NCBI RefSeq assembly: GCF_018614975.1
Contig: NZ_JAGGNR010000008.1
Location: 248,001-312,000, forward strand
DNA length: 64,000 bases
Origin: Paenibacillus polymyxa
GTDB lineage: Bacteria; Bacillota; Bacilli; Paenibacillales; Paenibacillaceae
Reading direction: 5' to 3'
Of this stretch, positions 51,321 to 59,144 are shown piece by piece (within the stretch, counting starts at the first letter, position 1; each line of letters starts with the position of its first letter). A program made the translations under genes and the position numbers. Below the pieces are notes generated by a model. The model saw only the letters and a program-made list of their open reading frames with translations, was not told where the DNA came from and did not search any database.

Positions 51321-52208
51321 TTAAGACTTTACAGGTTTTCGAGAAGGTTTGGCGGAGCTGGATTTTTTATTCTTTTTCTTACTCACTTCCACAACCACAG
51401 GCTCCTGTGGGTGTTCCACCGGGTACATTTTGCGGAACAATAATGTCTGTAGTACCAGGAACGAACCCCCAACTGTCCAGTAGAGCGGCATCGCTGCCGG
51501 AGCTGTAAGAGAAAAGAATGCCATCATCAATGGGGAGAGATAACCCATAATGGCGAACTGTTTTCGCTGCTCAGGCGCCATATTCGCTTGTGATACCTTG
51601 GCTTGAATCAGATATATGACCGCGACCACCACAGCGAGTACGTAGTCCGGCGCTCCCAGTTTGAACCACAGGAACGAGTGGGAGGACAACTCCGGTGTAA
51701 GTCGGATGGCTGTGTAAATACCTGACAGGATAGGCAACTGAATGAGCATCGGCAAGCAACCAATGTTCAGCGGATTAAACTTATGTTTCTTGTATAGCTC
51801 CATCGTTTCCTGAGACAGCTTTTGCTTATCAGCAGGGTCATTTTTGCCTTCATATTTTTTCTTGAGCGCATCCATCTCGGGTTTCATGGCGTTCATAATG
51901 ACTCGTGTTCCCTGCTGGGACTTGGCTTGTCGCATCATCAATGGCAACAGTGCCAGACGAATAACCAGCGTGATTACGATAATCGCGACCCCGTAGCTTC
52001 CGTTAAATATAGTCGCAATGTGCTGTATCAGATACGATAGTGGAAATACAATGTAGTGATTAAAAAATCCCGGTGTCGACGAAGTAATCTCCGACACGTT
52101 GTTGCTGCATCCGGCAAGCAGCATGACTGCAAACAAAATGGCAATCAGGCCATAGATCCGTCCCTTGCCTGAAGTAAAAGTGAATCCCTTGTTAGTCTTA
52201 TGTTCCAT
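51321..52208 (-). CDS. yidC: Membrane protein insertase YidC/Oxa1
   Basis: This 295-residue insertase places proteins in the cytoplasmic membrane, alone or with SecYEG. A lipoprotein-type signal (MLLAGC, Cys34) is followed by five helices. The catalytic Arg lies in the second core helix (ITLVIRLALLPLMMRQAKSQ), the coiled cytoplasmic hairpin is KPEMDALKKKYEGKNDPADK, and the conserved NPLNIGCLPMLIQLPILSGI and PAAMPLYWTVGGSFLVLQTL helices follow. The C-terminal tail is very basic, for ribosome contact. ATG 52208 has a perfect GAGGAGG five to seven bases before it, but most of that site is in a hairpin formed with the upstream leader ORF. Confidence 0.95.
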   Translation of the reverse strand: MEHKTNKGFTFTSGKGRIYGLIAILFAVMLLAGCSNNVSEITSSTPGFFNHYIVFPLSYLIQHIATIFNGSYGVAIIVITLVIRLALLPLMMRQAKSQQGTRVIMNAMKPEMDALKKKYEGKNDPADKQKLSQETMELYKKHKFNPLNIGCLPMLIQLPILSGIYTAIRLTPELSSHSFLWFKLGAPDYVLAVVVAVIYLIQAKVSQANMAPEQRKQFAIMGYLSPLMMAFFSLTAPAAMPLYWTVGGSFLVLQTLLFRKMYPVEHPQEPVVVEVSKKKNKKSSSAKPSRKPVKS

Positions 52209-52495
52209 ATATATCCTCCTCGTTGATTTGTTGACCAATCGTTCAACGAGGAATGACAATCTGGTTCATCTTCATCGGGCGCTTCTCTTCGTCTAATCAT
52301 GCGGCTCCAGTCTTCCTGTCTGTGCTGTCTGTCCAAACACAGGGCGGGAAGTACAGGTTCAAGTCCACCACCGGCGCCACCTTCCACCCAGTACTCCGTC
52401 ATGCCACAGTGAAGATGGGCAATATAGCCATAACTGACAGTGAAGATGAGTCCGATCGAGAATAAATATGGTAATAACTCCTGCAGTTCAAACAA
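52145..52495 (-). CDS. Leader ORF upstream of yidC, candidate MifM-like arrest peptide
   Basis: From TTG 52495 the frame encodes about 116 residues and overlaps yidC by 64 bases. AAAGGGGGTGA, 10 of 11 bases of the ideal Shine-Dalgarno, ends five bases before the TTG; a GTG at 52504 inside that site is less likely. Residues 7-29 form one hydrophobic segment (LLPYLFSIGLIFTVSYGYIA). A Gly-rich linker leads to DWSRMIRRREAPDEDEPD (62-79): Trp, Met-Ile, a basic run, Pro, then an acidic cluster, the same order of features as the MifM arrest region (R-I-W-M-DEED). Two codons later begins a hairpin that masks the yidC ribosome-binding site. The overlapping C-terminal part need never be made. Arrest itself is inferred, not shown. 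Confidence 0.72.
   Translation of the reverse strand: MFELQELLPYLFSIGLIFTVSYGYIAHLHCGMTEYWVEGGAGGGLEPVLPALCLDRQHRQEDWSRMIRRREAPDEDEPDCHSSLNDWSTNQRGGYIWNIRLTRDSLLLQARDGSMA
52217..52252 (-). promoter_or_regulatory. Hairpin sequestering the yidC Shine-Dalgarno
   Basis: In the mRNA UCCUCGUUGA (52252-52243) pairs perfectly over 10 bp with UCAACGAGGA (52226-52217) around a 16-nt loop. The second arm supplies GAGGA of the yidC ribosome-binding site GAGGAGG. The first arm begins at the third codon after the last Asp of the leader's acidic cluster, inside the footprint of a ribosome stalled there, so stalling would free the yidC site. Confidence 0.8.
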
Positions 52496-52527
52496 GGGAT
52501 TCACCCCCTTTATAGGTTCGTTTTTAT

Positions 52528-52536
52528 ATTATAACA
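52528..52536 (-). promoter_or_regulatory. Extended -10 promoter of the leader-yidC operon
   Basis: On the minus strand TG-T-TATAAT forms a perfect extended -10 element, which would start transcription near 52520, about 25 bases before the leader's start codon. No strong -35 box is seen. Confidence 0.6.
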
Positions 52537-52587
52537 CTTACATATTGTTTTTGCATAAATCCGTACGTGAAAACAACTACTATTCAG

Positions 52588-54207
52588 CTATTCCGTTCTC
52601 AATTTGGACATTTCTATCTCAGCTCGGTGTCTTGCCACGTTATAAGAAGGCCAGGAACGATCTGATGTATCCATATCCAGATATGCCTGACGTTCCAGCA
52701 TTTCCCTCTTGAGATCCGGATACTCCTCCAGAGCAAACTCACGAAGTAACGGAACTGCATCTGCCGACAGACTCGCCAGATAGGTTGCATCAATATTGCC
52801 AGTCTGATGATAACGTTCTATGTTCAGCTCGGCAATCCATTTATCCATACCCACATAGTTGACTGCAACATATGCAGTGAGCGCCAGGACAATATACCAG
52901 CGGATCAGCGGTATTGACGTGTACCGTATACGAAGGCCGGCAATCAGCAACAGGAGTGCGAGGAAGATCATAAATGCGTGTACCAGGAAGCGGATGTACG
53001 TATATCCATATGCCTGCTCATACAGATTTAAGCGCATAATTGCGGAGTACAACATAATTGCTGAACAACTGACCAGAATCAAGAGGAGTACCTGATGCAC
53101 AATGGAACCCGCTTTGCCACTCGGACGGGTATACTGCAAAGCAACAATAAGAATAAAAAAGTTAATACCTGTGACGAGAATTAACTCTGCGAATCCACTT
53201 CTCGCATACTCTGCGTAAGACAGATCTACCGGAAGCTGCCCCTCTCCTGCACCAAACAGATACGAAAACTGTACAAGTACAAACAACACGTACACACAGT
53301 TAATGACAATCAGCATCGTTCCTACAATGATGGGGTCTAATCTGAGTGATTCCCGATGAACCGGAGGGCGTTCGGGCTCGGGTGTAAGCTTATTGGTAAC
53401 CTGACCTTCAGGGGACGGGTCCACAGGAGAGAATACATAGGTGTGATCACGCTTATCAACCGTAGATGCTGCTCCATTTTTCCAATGTGCGTTCGCTCTC
53501 TTCTCTGCCTCATATTGCATTGGCTGTACAAATCCCCATACATAACCGAACAGAACTACACCCACAATGACAATCCAGATGATTCTCGGTATCCCCGGAG
53601 TAAAAGCTAATTGATTCAACCACTCCGGAAAACCGGCTAAATATTGATCGAAGACCCCGTCAGCGGAGGACAGTAATGCAACGACTACAATCAGGATAGG
53701 CAAGGACGCCACAAGACCGATGAGCACTTTGAAAACAACTGTTTTCTGGGATTTGTCCATTCCACGCCCTCCTGCTCTCACAGCAATGGCCGCAACAGTC
53801 CCCCAATGACGTATGGCTTGAGGCAGCAAGTGGTCAATAGCCGTACCAATCAAACCAATCTCCCACCACTGCTTTTGTTTTCTGCCCATCAGATACGTCA
53901 TATGTAAGATAACTACGCCGGGTACAACCAGAAAATTAAGAACATACAGCAGTTCATTGTCGTATAACAGGAACGTTAGCGACAACAATAGCACTACAGC
54001 CGCCACAAAAGCATCAATGAACTTGAAAAACCTTATGCGGTCCCGGGCAAACAGATACATGAACACATAAAAGAGAATTACAAAGATAGGATACGATACG
54101 CCAATCTCATTACCATAAAATAAATACTGGTGAATGATCGCCAGCATCCATGCGGACAGTAGCGTGATTAGAGCGCGTTGCGGTGAAGCCATTATTTTAT
54201 CAATCAT
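52588..54207 (-). CDS. DUF4173 family integral membrane protein
   Basis: This is a 539-residue protein with about eleven to twelve hydrophobic helices and a polar cytoplasmic insert of about 80 residues (220-300: EKRANAHWKNGAAST, PEPERPPVHRESLRLD). The RSGFAELILVTGINFFILI helix and the LVQFSYLFGAGEGQLPVDLS-YAEYA region are those I associate with DUF4173/DUF4153 proteins. The C-terminal 80 residues form a soluble tail with LASLSADAVPLLREF. The function is unknown. It is upstream of the leader-yidC operon on the same strand, separated from it by about 50 bases plus a promoter. Confidence 0.8.
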   Translation of the reverse strand: MIDKIMASPQRALITLLSAWMLAIIHQYLFYGNEIGVSYPIFVILFYVFMYLFARDRIRFFKFIDAFVAAVVLLLSLTFLLYDNELLYVLNFLVVPGVVILHMTYLMGRKQKQWWEIGLIGTAIDHLLPQAIRHWGTVAAIAVRAGGRGMDKSQKTVVFKVLIGLVASLPILIVVVALLSSADGVFDQYLAGFPEWLNQLAFTPGIPRIIWIVIVGVVLFGYVWGFVQPMQYEAEKRANAHWKNGAASTVDKRDHTYVFSPVDPSPEGQVTNKLTPEPERPPVHRESLRLDPIIVGTMLIVINCVYVLFVLVQFSYLFGAGEGQLPVDLSYAEYARSGFAELILVTGINFFILIVALQYTRPSGKAGSIVHQVLLLILVSCSAIMLYSAIMRLNLYEQAYGYTYIRFLVHAFMIFLALLLLIAGLRIRYTSIPLIRWYIVLALTAYVAVNYVGMDKWIAELNIERYHQTGNIDATYLASLSADAVPLLREFALEEYPDLKREMLERQAYLDMDTSDRSWPSYNVARHRAEIEMSKLRTE

Positions 54208-54342
54208 GGGAAAAAACCTCCATTAACCTTTCTATGCTATATTCTAGATGATAAAATAGGAATATAAATAGAAATTAAAATCGACAAAACTTCTTATTTT
54301 AGAGAAATACGTCAGAGTTCACCTCCAGGAGGGTATCAACAC

Positions 54343-56154
54343 TTGAAATTACATCAGCAATATCTGCTGTTGCATCGTCATTACAGCCACCATACAGAAC
54401 ACGAACTTACACTCGCCGATCTCGCTGAGTTGCTAAATTGTACGCACCGCAATACGTTAACGATTGTCAAAAAGATGGTTGCCCATGATTGGATTCGTTG
54501 GGTTTCCCAGCGTGGCCGGGGTCGGCGCTCTTCACTGACTTTGCTTGTTCCGGCTGATCAAATCGCCGCAGAATATATGATGCAGGCCATGAATCGCCGG
54601 GAGTTGCAGGAAGCTGCCGAGCAGGTGAGCGCATTCTCCAGCTCAACAACCATGCAGGATCATCTAAACCAGTGGTTGCTTGGGTATTCGGGACATCATA
54701 CGGAAGCCGGCACCAATAATGAGCAGATTGATACGCTTCGGTTGCCCCTGCGCCAACAGCTTCATGCGCTTGATCCGCTGTACATTAATCTATTGGCTGA
54801 ATCCTTTGTTACCAGCCATGTCTTTGACGGATTGGTTCAGCGGGGTGAACAAGGAGAGATTCTTCCCTGTCTGGCTCATACCTGGGATGTCAGTGCAGAC
54901 CGAAAGACCTGGATCTTTTATTTGCGAAAAGGCATTACATTTCACAATGGTCAGATGCTGACGGCCCATGATATTGTGCATACGTTTGAACGGCTGCAAT
55001 CTACAGATCGCCGGACACTGTACCGTGATGTAAGTAAACAGATTCTATCTATTGAAGCGGTCGATTGCTTAACCGTGTGTTTCCAGTTGAAAGACCCTCA
55101 CGAATTGTTTTTGTCCTTCCTGACAACAAGTCGTGCGGCGATTGTACCCTCACCAGGAACAAACGAACATAAGATGAAGCATTCCGGTGATGTGCATGGG
55201 ATGCAAAAACCTGTTGGGACGGGGCCGTTCAAGGTCACCGCCTGGGATGATCACTTGTGCAGACTTGAAGCCTTTTCATCGTATTTTCAGGGTAGAGCAC
55301 ATATGGACCGGGTAGATATCCTACAAATTCCGTGGAGTGCCTCGGCAAAAATGGATGATAGCCAAGAGTTCGAAACTCCGTTCTTTCATCTTGTTCATAA
55401 TCCGTCTTCGTCTGCGGGTGCAGAATGGACACAGATTAGTGCAGGTGTGATGGTTCATAAATTACTCACATGTAATACGCAAAAAACCGGACCGTTAAAC
55501 GATCCGGAAGTAAGAGCATACCTTCAGTTATGCCTTGCTGGAATGTATAGAGATGACGGACATGCAGATGACTCCCAGGTCATGGTTCCTGATTTTAGTG
55601 CGGGAAATACCGGGATGGTTGACCCAGGGGGATTTAGAGATATTACTAAACGACTCACTTCGGCTAGTCCCGTCTCCCTGCACATTACAACTATTCCACA
55701 ATATCGCAGGGATGCCCAACATCTGGCGTCCATACTGGAGCAGTGCGGTTTCTCCTGTACCGTCCGTACCGCTACGATGGAGCAGTTCAAAGGAAATCTG
55801 CGGCTGGAATCTGATCTGATTCTCTTCTCGCTGATTCGGGACAGGGACGAAGAACTGAGAAGGTATGATCTCTACTCTACGGTATCTGAGCATCTGGAAG
55901 ATTCTGCTCGTATAACGATTCATGAGATCTTGCAAACCATCGTCGCCTCTCCCATCGCTGCGGATCGAACTTGCGAATTAGACCGCATTGAACAATTTTT
56001 GGTTGATACGAATTTACTGTTCCATTTATCCGAAAAACCGGTAGAAACCGCTTATCTGCCTTCGGTACGTGGTCTATCTTTCAACAGCCAGGGCTGGGTG
56101 AACCTGCGTCATATCTGGTTTCCTTCTGACGCACGAGCACATCAGTCTGATTAA
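54343..56154 (+). CDS. SgrR-like regulator: winged HTH fused to solute-binding protein family 5 domain
   Basis: This is a 603-residue cytosolic regulator. An N-terminal SgrR_N winged helix (residues 1-115: ELTLADLAELLNCTHRNTLT, VAHDWIRWVSQRGRGRRSSL) is fused to a type-5 solute-binding domain (about 150-590: DPLYINLLAESFVTSHVFDG, WIFYLRKGITFHNGQMLTAH, DIVHTFERL, KPVGTGPFKVTAWDDHL). There is no signal peptide, so the binding domain must sense an oligopeptide- or sugar-like ligand inside the cell. In E. coli SgrR senses sugar-phosphate stress. The start is TTG 54343 behind AGGAGGG. No target gene is adjacent on the same strand. Confidence 0.88.
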   Translation: MKLHQQYLLLHRHYSHHTEHELTLADLAELLNCTHRNTLTIVKKMVAHDWIRWVSQRGRGRRSSLTLLVPADQIAAEYMMQAMNRRELQEAAEQVSAFSSSTTMQDHLNQWLLGYSGHHTEAGTNNEQIDTLRLPLRQQLHALDPLYINLLAESFVTSHVFDGLVQRGEQGEILPCLAHTWDVSADRKTWIFYLRKGITFHNGQMLTAHDIVHTFERLQSTDRRTLYRDVSKQILSIEAVDCLTVCFQLKDPHELFLSFLTTSRAAIVPSPGTNEHKMKHSGDVHGMQKPVGTGPFKVTAWDDHLCRLEAFSSYFQGRAHMDRVDILQIPWSASAKMDDSQEFETPFFHLVHNPSSSAGAEWTQISAGVMVHKLLTCNTQKTGPLNDPEVRAYLQLCLAGMYRDDGHADDSQVMVPDFSAGNTGMVDPGGFRDITKRLTSASPVSLHITTIPQYRRDAQHLASILEQCGFSCTVRTATMEQFKGNLRLESDLILFSLIRDRDEELRRYDLYSTVSEHLEDSARITIHEILQTIVASPIAADRTCELDRIEQFLVDTNLLFHLSEKPVETAYLPSVRGLSFNSQGWVNLRHIWFPSDARAHQSD

Positions 56155-56198
56155 ACATCGTATTATATGACTTATACCATCCGATCACGTATCTTTTT

Positions 56199-57536
56199 TT
56201 ATTTTGACATTGTCGTGATCGGCTCTCTAGGTTTGCTTCTCAATGAAATGGTGTCTTTACGTCGATATACTCCAAGCATTAAACCCATCATGGCATATTC
56301 TAAGATCACATGAGAACCAAATCCAATAAAAGGGAAAGTAACGCTGACAATCGGAACCTTTCCGGTAGTCATCGCCAGCGAGTAAAGCATTTGCAATGCA
56401 AACATCATTGTAATACTGAACACGATCATACGACCAAATTCATCGAGTACACGAGGTAGCATTTTCAGCATACTAGTAAGAAACCATACGATTCCAAGCA
56501 ACAGCATTATGCCTGCTAACCAACCAAATACATCAATAAACATTACACCGGGATAGTCCATATAAAATCCTGTAAAGTGGTCCAAAGACGTGTCAGAACC
56601 GTTTCCCCACCATCCGGCAGAATGAAGAATATTCATAATCGTTTGGTTATAGTAACCGTTTCCTAGCGGATCATTCTGGAGATCCAACACAACAGAGAGT
56701 CTCTCAAACCGCCTGTATTCACCACTCAAAAACAACTGTATCATAGTGACACTTCCTGTAATTGCAGCACCCACAAACGTAAAAAACCATTTTCGTGTAA
56801 TCCAGGCAAACAAGATAAGAGTTGCCGTTCCGAATGGAAACAATCGTACCCAATCTGAAGCTTGAAACAGGCTAAAAGACGGCAAAGCCACAAGAAGAAT
56901 ATACGTGGAGACAGATTGTACATCGCACTTAGTACGCAGCTTATCCATCATAATCGCACCTATGGCAAGGGGCAATACCCACATGGATATCGTCGTAAGA
57001 TCAATTGTTAACCCAAATATGCTCCAGAACCGTTGTACACCATAATCAAACGGTGATACCAGCGGATTAATCCACAACATACCACTTAACAAAATATAGA
57101 TCCACCAGGCAGATTTTTTCCATTTTTGATAATCAAAATACATCAAAAACACCATCAGCACTAAACCAACAATAGTGTAGAGCAAATGACTTTTATACAA
57201 AAACTGAAACCTTTCAACTGAGATATTTGTCGTATAAATCCATGTCAGCAGCAGGCTAATGATTAGCAAACTGGCAAGTCCCGTTAGCAACCCCCAATGC
57301 ATTCGATGGCGATGCAATCGGTGCATACTCTTGCCAACGACAGTTGGATCACCCATCTGTTCAATGGCATATGCAATTGCTTCTTCCTCTGAATAACCTT
57401 CTTGTTCTTTGTCCAAAATCATTTCTTCCATGTGGTTTCCCAACTCATCACGCAAGTCGTTATGTACTTCGCGAGCTTTAACCTGAACACACATGTGATC
57501 AAGATAATGCTGAATTCGCTTATGTCGATTCGTCAT
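56199..57536 (-). CDS. HAAS-domain fused to FtsW/RodA-type (SEDS) membrane protein
   Basis: This is a 445-residue protein. Residues 1-75 form a soluble HAAS/permease-prefix domain (IQHYLDHMCVQVKAREVHND, EEEAIAYAIEQMGDPTVVGK). From residue 80 a SEDS-like core with ten helices follows, with VLDLQNDPLGNGYYNQTIMN and NILHSAGWWGNGSD matching the conserved loop of RodA/FtsW and LAMTTGKVPIVSVTFPFIGF matching the C-terminal signature. In SEDS glycosyltransferases a catalytic Asp precedes FIF in the loop that follows; here the aligned segment reads YMDYPGVMFID, so activity is uncertain. It overlaps a PadR gene by 4 bases and probably depends on it for control. Confidence 0.85.
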   Translation of the reverse strand: MTNRHKRIQHYLDHMCVQVKAREVHNDLRDELGNHMEEMILDKEQEGYSEEEAIAYAIEQMGDPTVVGKSMHRLHRHRMHWGLLTGLASLLIISLLLTWIYTTNISVERFQFLYKSHLLYTIVGLVLMVFLMYFDYQKWKKSAWWIYILLSGMLWINPLVSPFDYGVQRFWSIFGLTIDLTTISMWVLPLAIGAIMMDKLRTKCDVQSVSTYILLVALPSFSLFQASDWVRLFPFGTATLILFAWITRKWFFTFVGAAITGSVTMIQLFLSGEYRRFERLSVVLDLQNDPLGNGYYNQTIMNILHSAGWWGNGSDTSLDHFTGFYMDYPGVMFIDVFGWLAGIMLLLGIVWFLTSMLKMLPRVLDEFGRMIVFSITMMFALQMLYSLAMTTGKVPIVSVTFPFIGFGSHVILEYAMMGLMLGVYRRKDTISLRSKPREPITTMSK

Positions 57537-57877
57537 GTCAGGCCTCCTTCCCCAAGCACCCGATCCACAGCTCTACGGAACAAATTCCACTCCGCTTTTT
57601 TACTTTCTAAGGCCTCCATGCCCTTGTCTCGAATCGAATAATATTTCCGTTTACGGCCTTCAACCTCCATCCAGTACGACTCTACCCATCCTTCAATCTC
57701 CATGGCATGCAAAATAGGATATAACGTGCCCTCTTTCAGATTAAACACACCCTCAGATTGACGATGTAGTTCCTTAATTAATTCATATCCGTACAACGGT
57801 CGTTCCTGAAGCAAGTTCAGAATCAATGTCTCGGTACTGCCTTTAATCATCTGTTTGTTAACCTGCAACGCGCTCAC
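57533..57877 (-). CDS. PadR family transcriptional regulator
   Basis: This is a 114-residue PadR-s1 regulator: MIKGSTETLILNLLQERPLY, GYELIKELHRQSEGVFNLKE, GTLYPILHAMEIEGWVESYW, and the wing GRKRKYYSIRDKGMEALESK. PadR repressors of this short type sense drugs, phenolics or cell-wall stress. The gene starts the operon with the HAAS-SEDS gene (4-base overlap), a pairing common for HAAS-domain membrane proteins. GGAAGGAGTGAG precedes the start at 57877. Confidence 0.92.
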   Translation of the reverse strand: MSALQVNKQMIKGSTETLILNLLQERPLYGYELIKELHRQSEGVFNLKEGTLYPILHAMEIEGWVESYWMEVEGRKRKYYSIRDKGMEALESKKAEWNLFRRAVDRVLGEGGLT

Positions 57878-58030
57878 TCCTTCCTTTTCTGTCTAGCCAA
57901 CAAGCTTCTTTATTTATGTTAAAATAAACAAGTCCTTTCATTCACGAACTCTAATGCTGAAACTATATATTCGTGTATTTTTCAATTACATATACTTTTT
58001 TTTCAATACATTTAAGGAGGCATCGCATTC

Positions 58031-58615
58031 ATGAGCAAATTGATTTTCTTTCTCGGTGGGGCCGGAAGTGGCAAGACCACCCTTGCCAAAACCCTTTCCC
58101 GTAAACATAAAGCTGCTTTCTTCGATATGGATATTCTGCTTCGTCCCGCGGCTGAGGCGATCATGACCCTTCAGGGACTTGATCCATCCGACCGAGATTC
58201 GCCTGAATACAAGAGGTTGTGCCGTGATCTTGGGTACCGCATTACGATGGATGCTGCTCTGGATAACGTTCAGTTGGGTATTGATACAATCGTTGTAGGA
58301 CCATTTACCAAAGAAATCGTTACCCCTGACTGGATCGAGCAGGAGCTCGCACGAATTGGACGTTCTCTGAAAGATACGGATGTGCGTGTGGCCTATATTT
58401 ATTTAGAGAATGAAGCCTTGTATCACAAACGGATCTCAGCAAGAAAATCCCCACTAGATGAATGGAAGTTAGCCAACTGGGATGCCTTCACAGCTTCTCT
58501 CGTCCGTAAAGAAATAGCCTGGCCCCTCCCTGCGTCATCCGTCGCTTATATTGACAACTCCAGTGATGATCCTGCGATTGCATATGACGAACTTGAACGA
58601 CGAATGTACGCGTAA
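58031..58615 (+). CDS. P-loop NTPase/kinase, AAA family, unknown substrate
   Basis: This is a 194-residue small kinase-like protein. Walker A GGAGSGKTT is at residues 9-17 and a Walker B-like FFDMDILLRP near 31-40. The lid-like segment is HKRISARKSPLDEWKLANWD near 135-154. Similar small P-loop proteins phosphorylate nucleosides, sugars or antibiotics; nothing here fixes the substrate. TTAAGGAGGCATCGC gives an ideal ribosome-binding site for the ATG at 58031. It is monocistronic, divergent from the PadR gene. Confidence 0.8.
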   Translation: MSKLIFFLGGAGSGKTTLAKTLSRKHKAAFFDMDILLRPAAEAIMTLQGLDPSDRDSPEYKRLCRDLGYRITMDAALDNVQLGIDTIVVGPFTKEIVTPDWIEQELARIGRSLKDTDVRVAYIYLENEALYHKRISARKSPLDEWKLANWDAFTASLVRKEIAWPLPASSVAYIDNSSDDPAIAYDELERRMYA

Positions 58616-59144
58616 AAAGAAACGCTCACTCACACTCTCCTTACTTTGACGATAGGATGTATAAACGCTACTCTCGCCGAGTTGTAACGAATCTCAGCAA
58701 CGCTAAACGGGAGCAGACGAGTGGAAATGGGCAAAAACCTGCTAAAAACGAAGAGTTAAGACGTCTCAGATTCGTTGCGATTTCAATATGGCTCATATAC
58801 TTGAAATAGGGTGTGCCAGGTTCGTTAACGTTTCAAAGAGTGCCCATTGATGAAACGAAGTGTGTGTGCCAAAACGCTTTCTGAATGTGATCTGGATGAA
58901 AGCTGTACACTGATCATATATATATATATCAAATAAAATCAAAAAAAGGATCAGTCTCACCAAACCCTCGGGCTGATGAAACCGATCCTTTTTTCCACTA
59001 AATATCTCCTCATAACACATGGAATAGACGAAATCCGCTACCCCAATTGGACGTCAGACATCAGCCGAGAAGAATGCTTTACATTCCTCCATTACCCTAT
59101 CCTTTACCCAATCTATGCGCTTAACACACAATATAATCTTTTCC
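58616..59144. repeat. 529-bp intergenic region with a folded repeat-like element and a terminator
   Basis: From about 58650 to 58870 a non-coding stretch contains GTAACGAATCTCAG (near 58683) and, about 90 bases later, TCTCAGATTCGTTGCG, a near-complement that makes a long-range inverted repeat. The phrases CTAAACGGGAGCAGACGAG and TGGCAAAAACCTGCTAAAAAC-like (GGGCAAAAACCTGCTAAAAA) have the look of a genomic interspersed element, but this is its only copy here. No convincing gene is present; a 75-codon minus-strand frame at 58793-59020 crosses the terminator. Confidence 0.5.
58941..58994 (-). terminator. Terminator downstream of the TIM-barrel isomerase gene
   Basis: AAAAAAAGGATC pairs with GATCCTTTTTT around a loop with a second CAG/CTG pairing. 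The A/T tracts continue the stem. It is likely bidirectional. Confidence 0.7.

Noticed and set aside
56181..56222. Inverted repeat CCGATCACG/CGTGATCGG between the SgrR-like and SEDS-like genes
   Set aside because: The loop is 24 nt, includes the SEDS stop region, and no T-run follows on either strand, so I could not call it a terminator or an operator.
58793..59020. A 75-codon minus-strand frame near the kinase gene
   Set aside because: It includes the terminator hairpin and a TA-repeat tract and has no ribosome-binding site.
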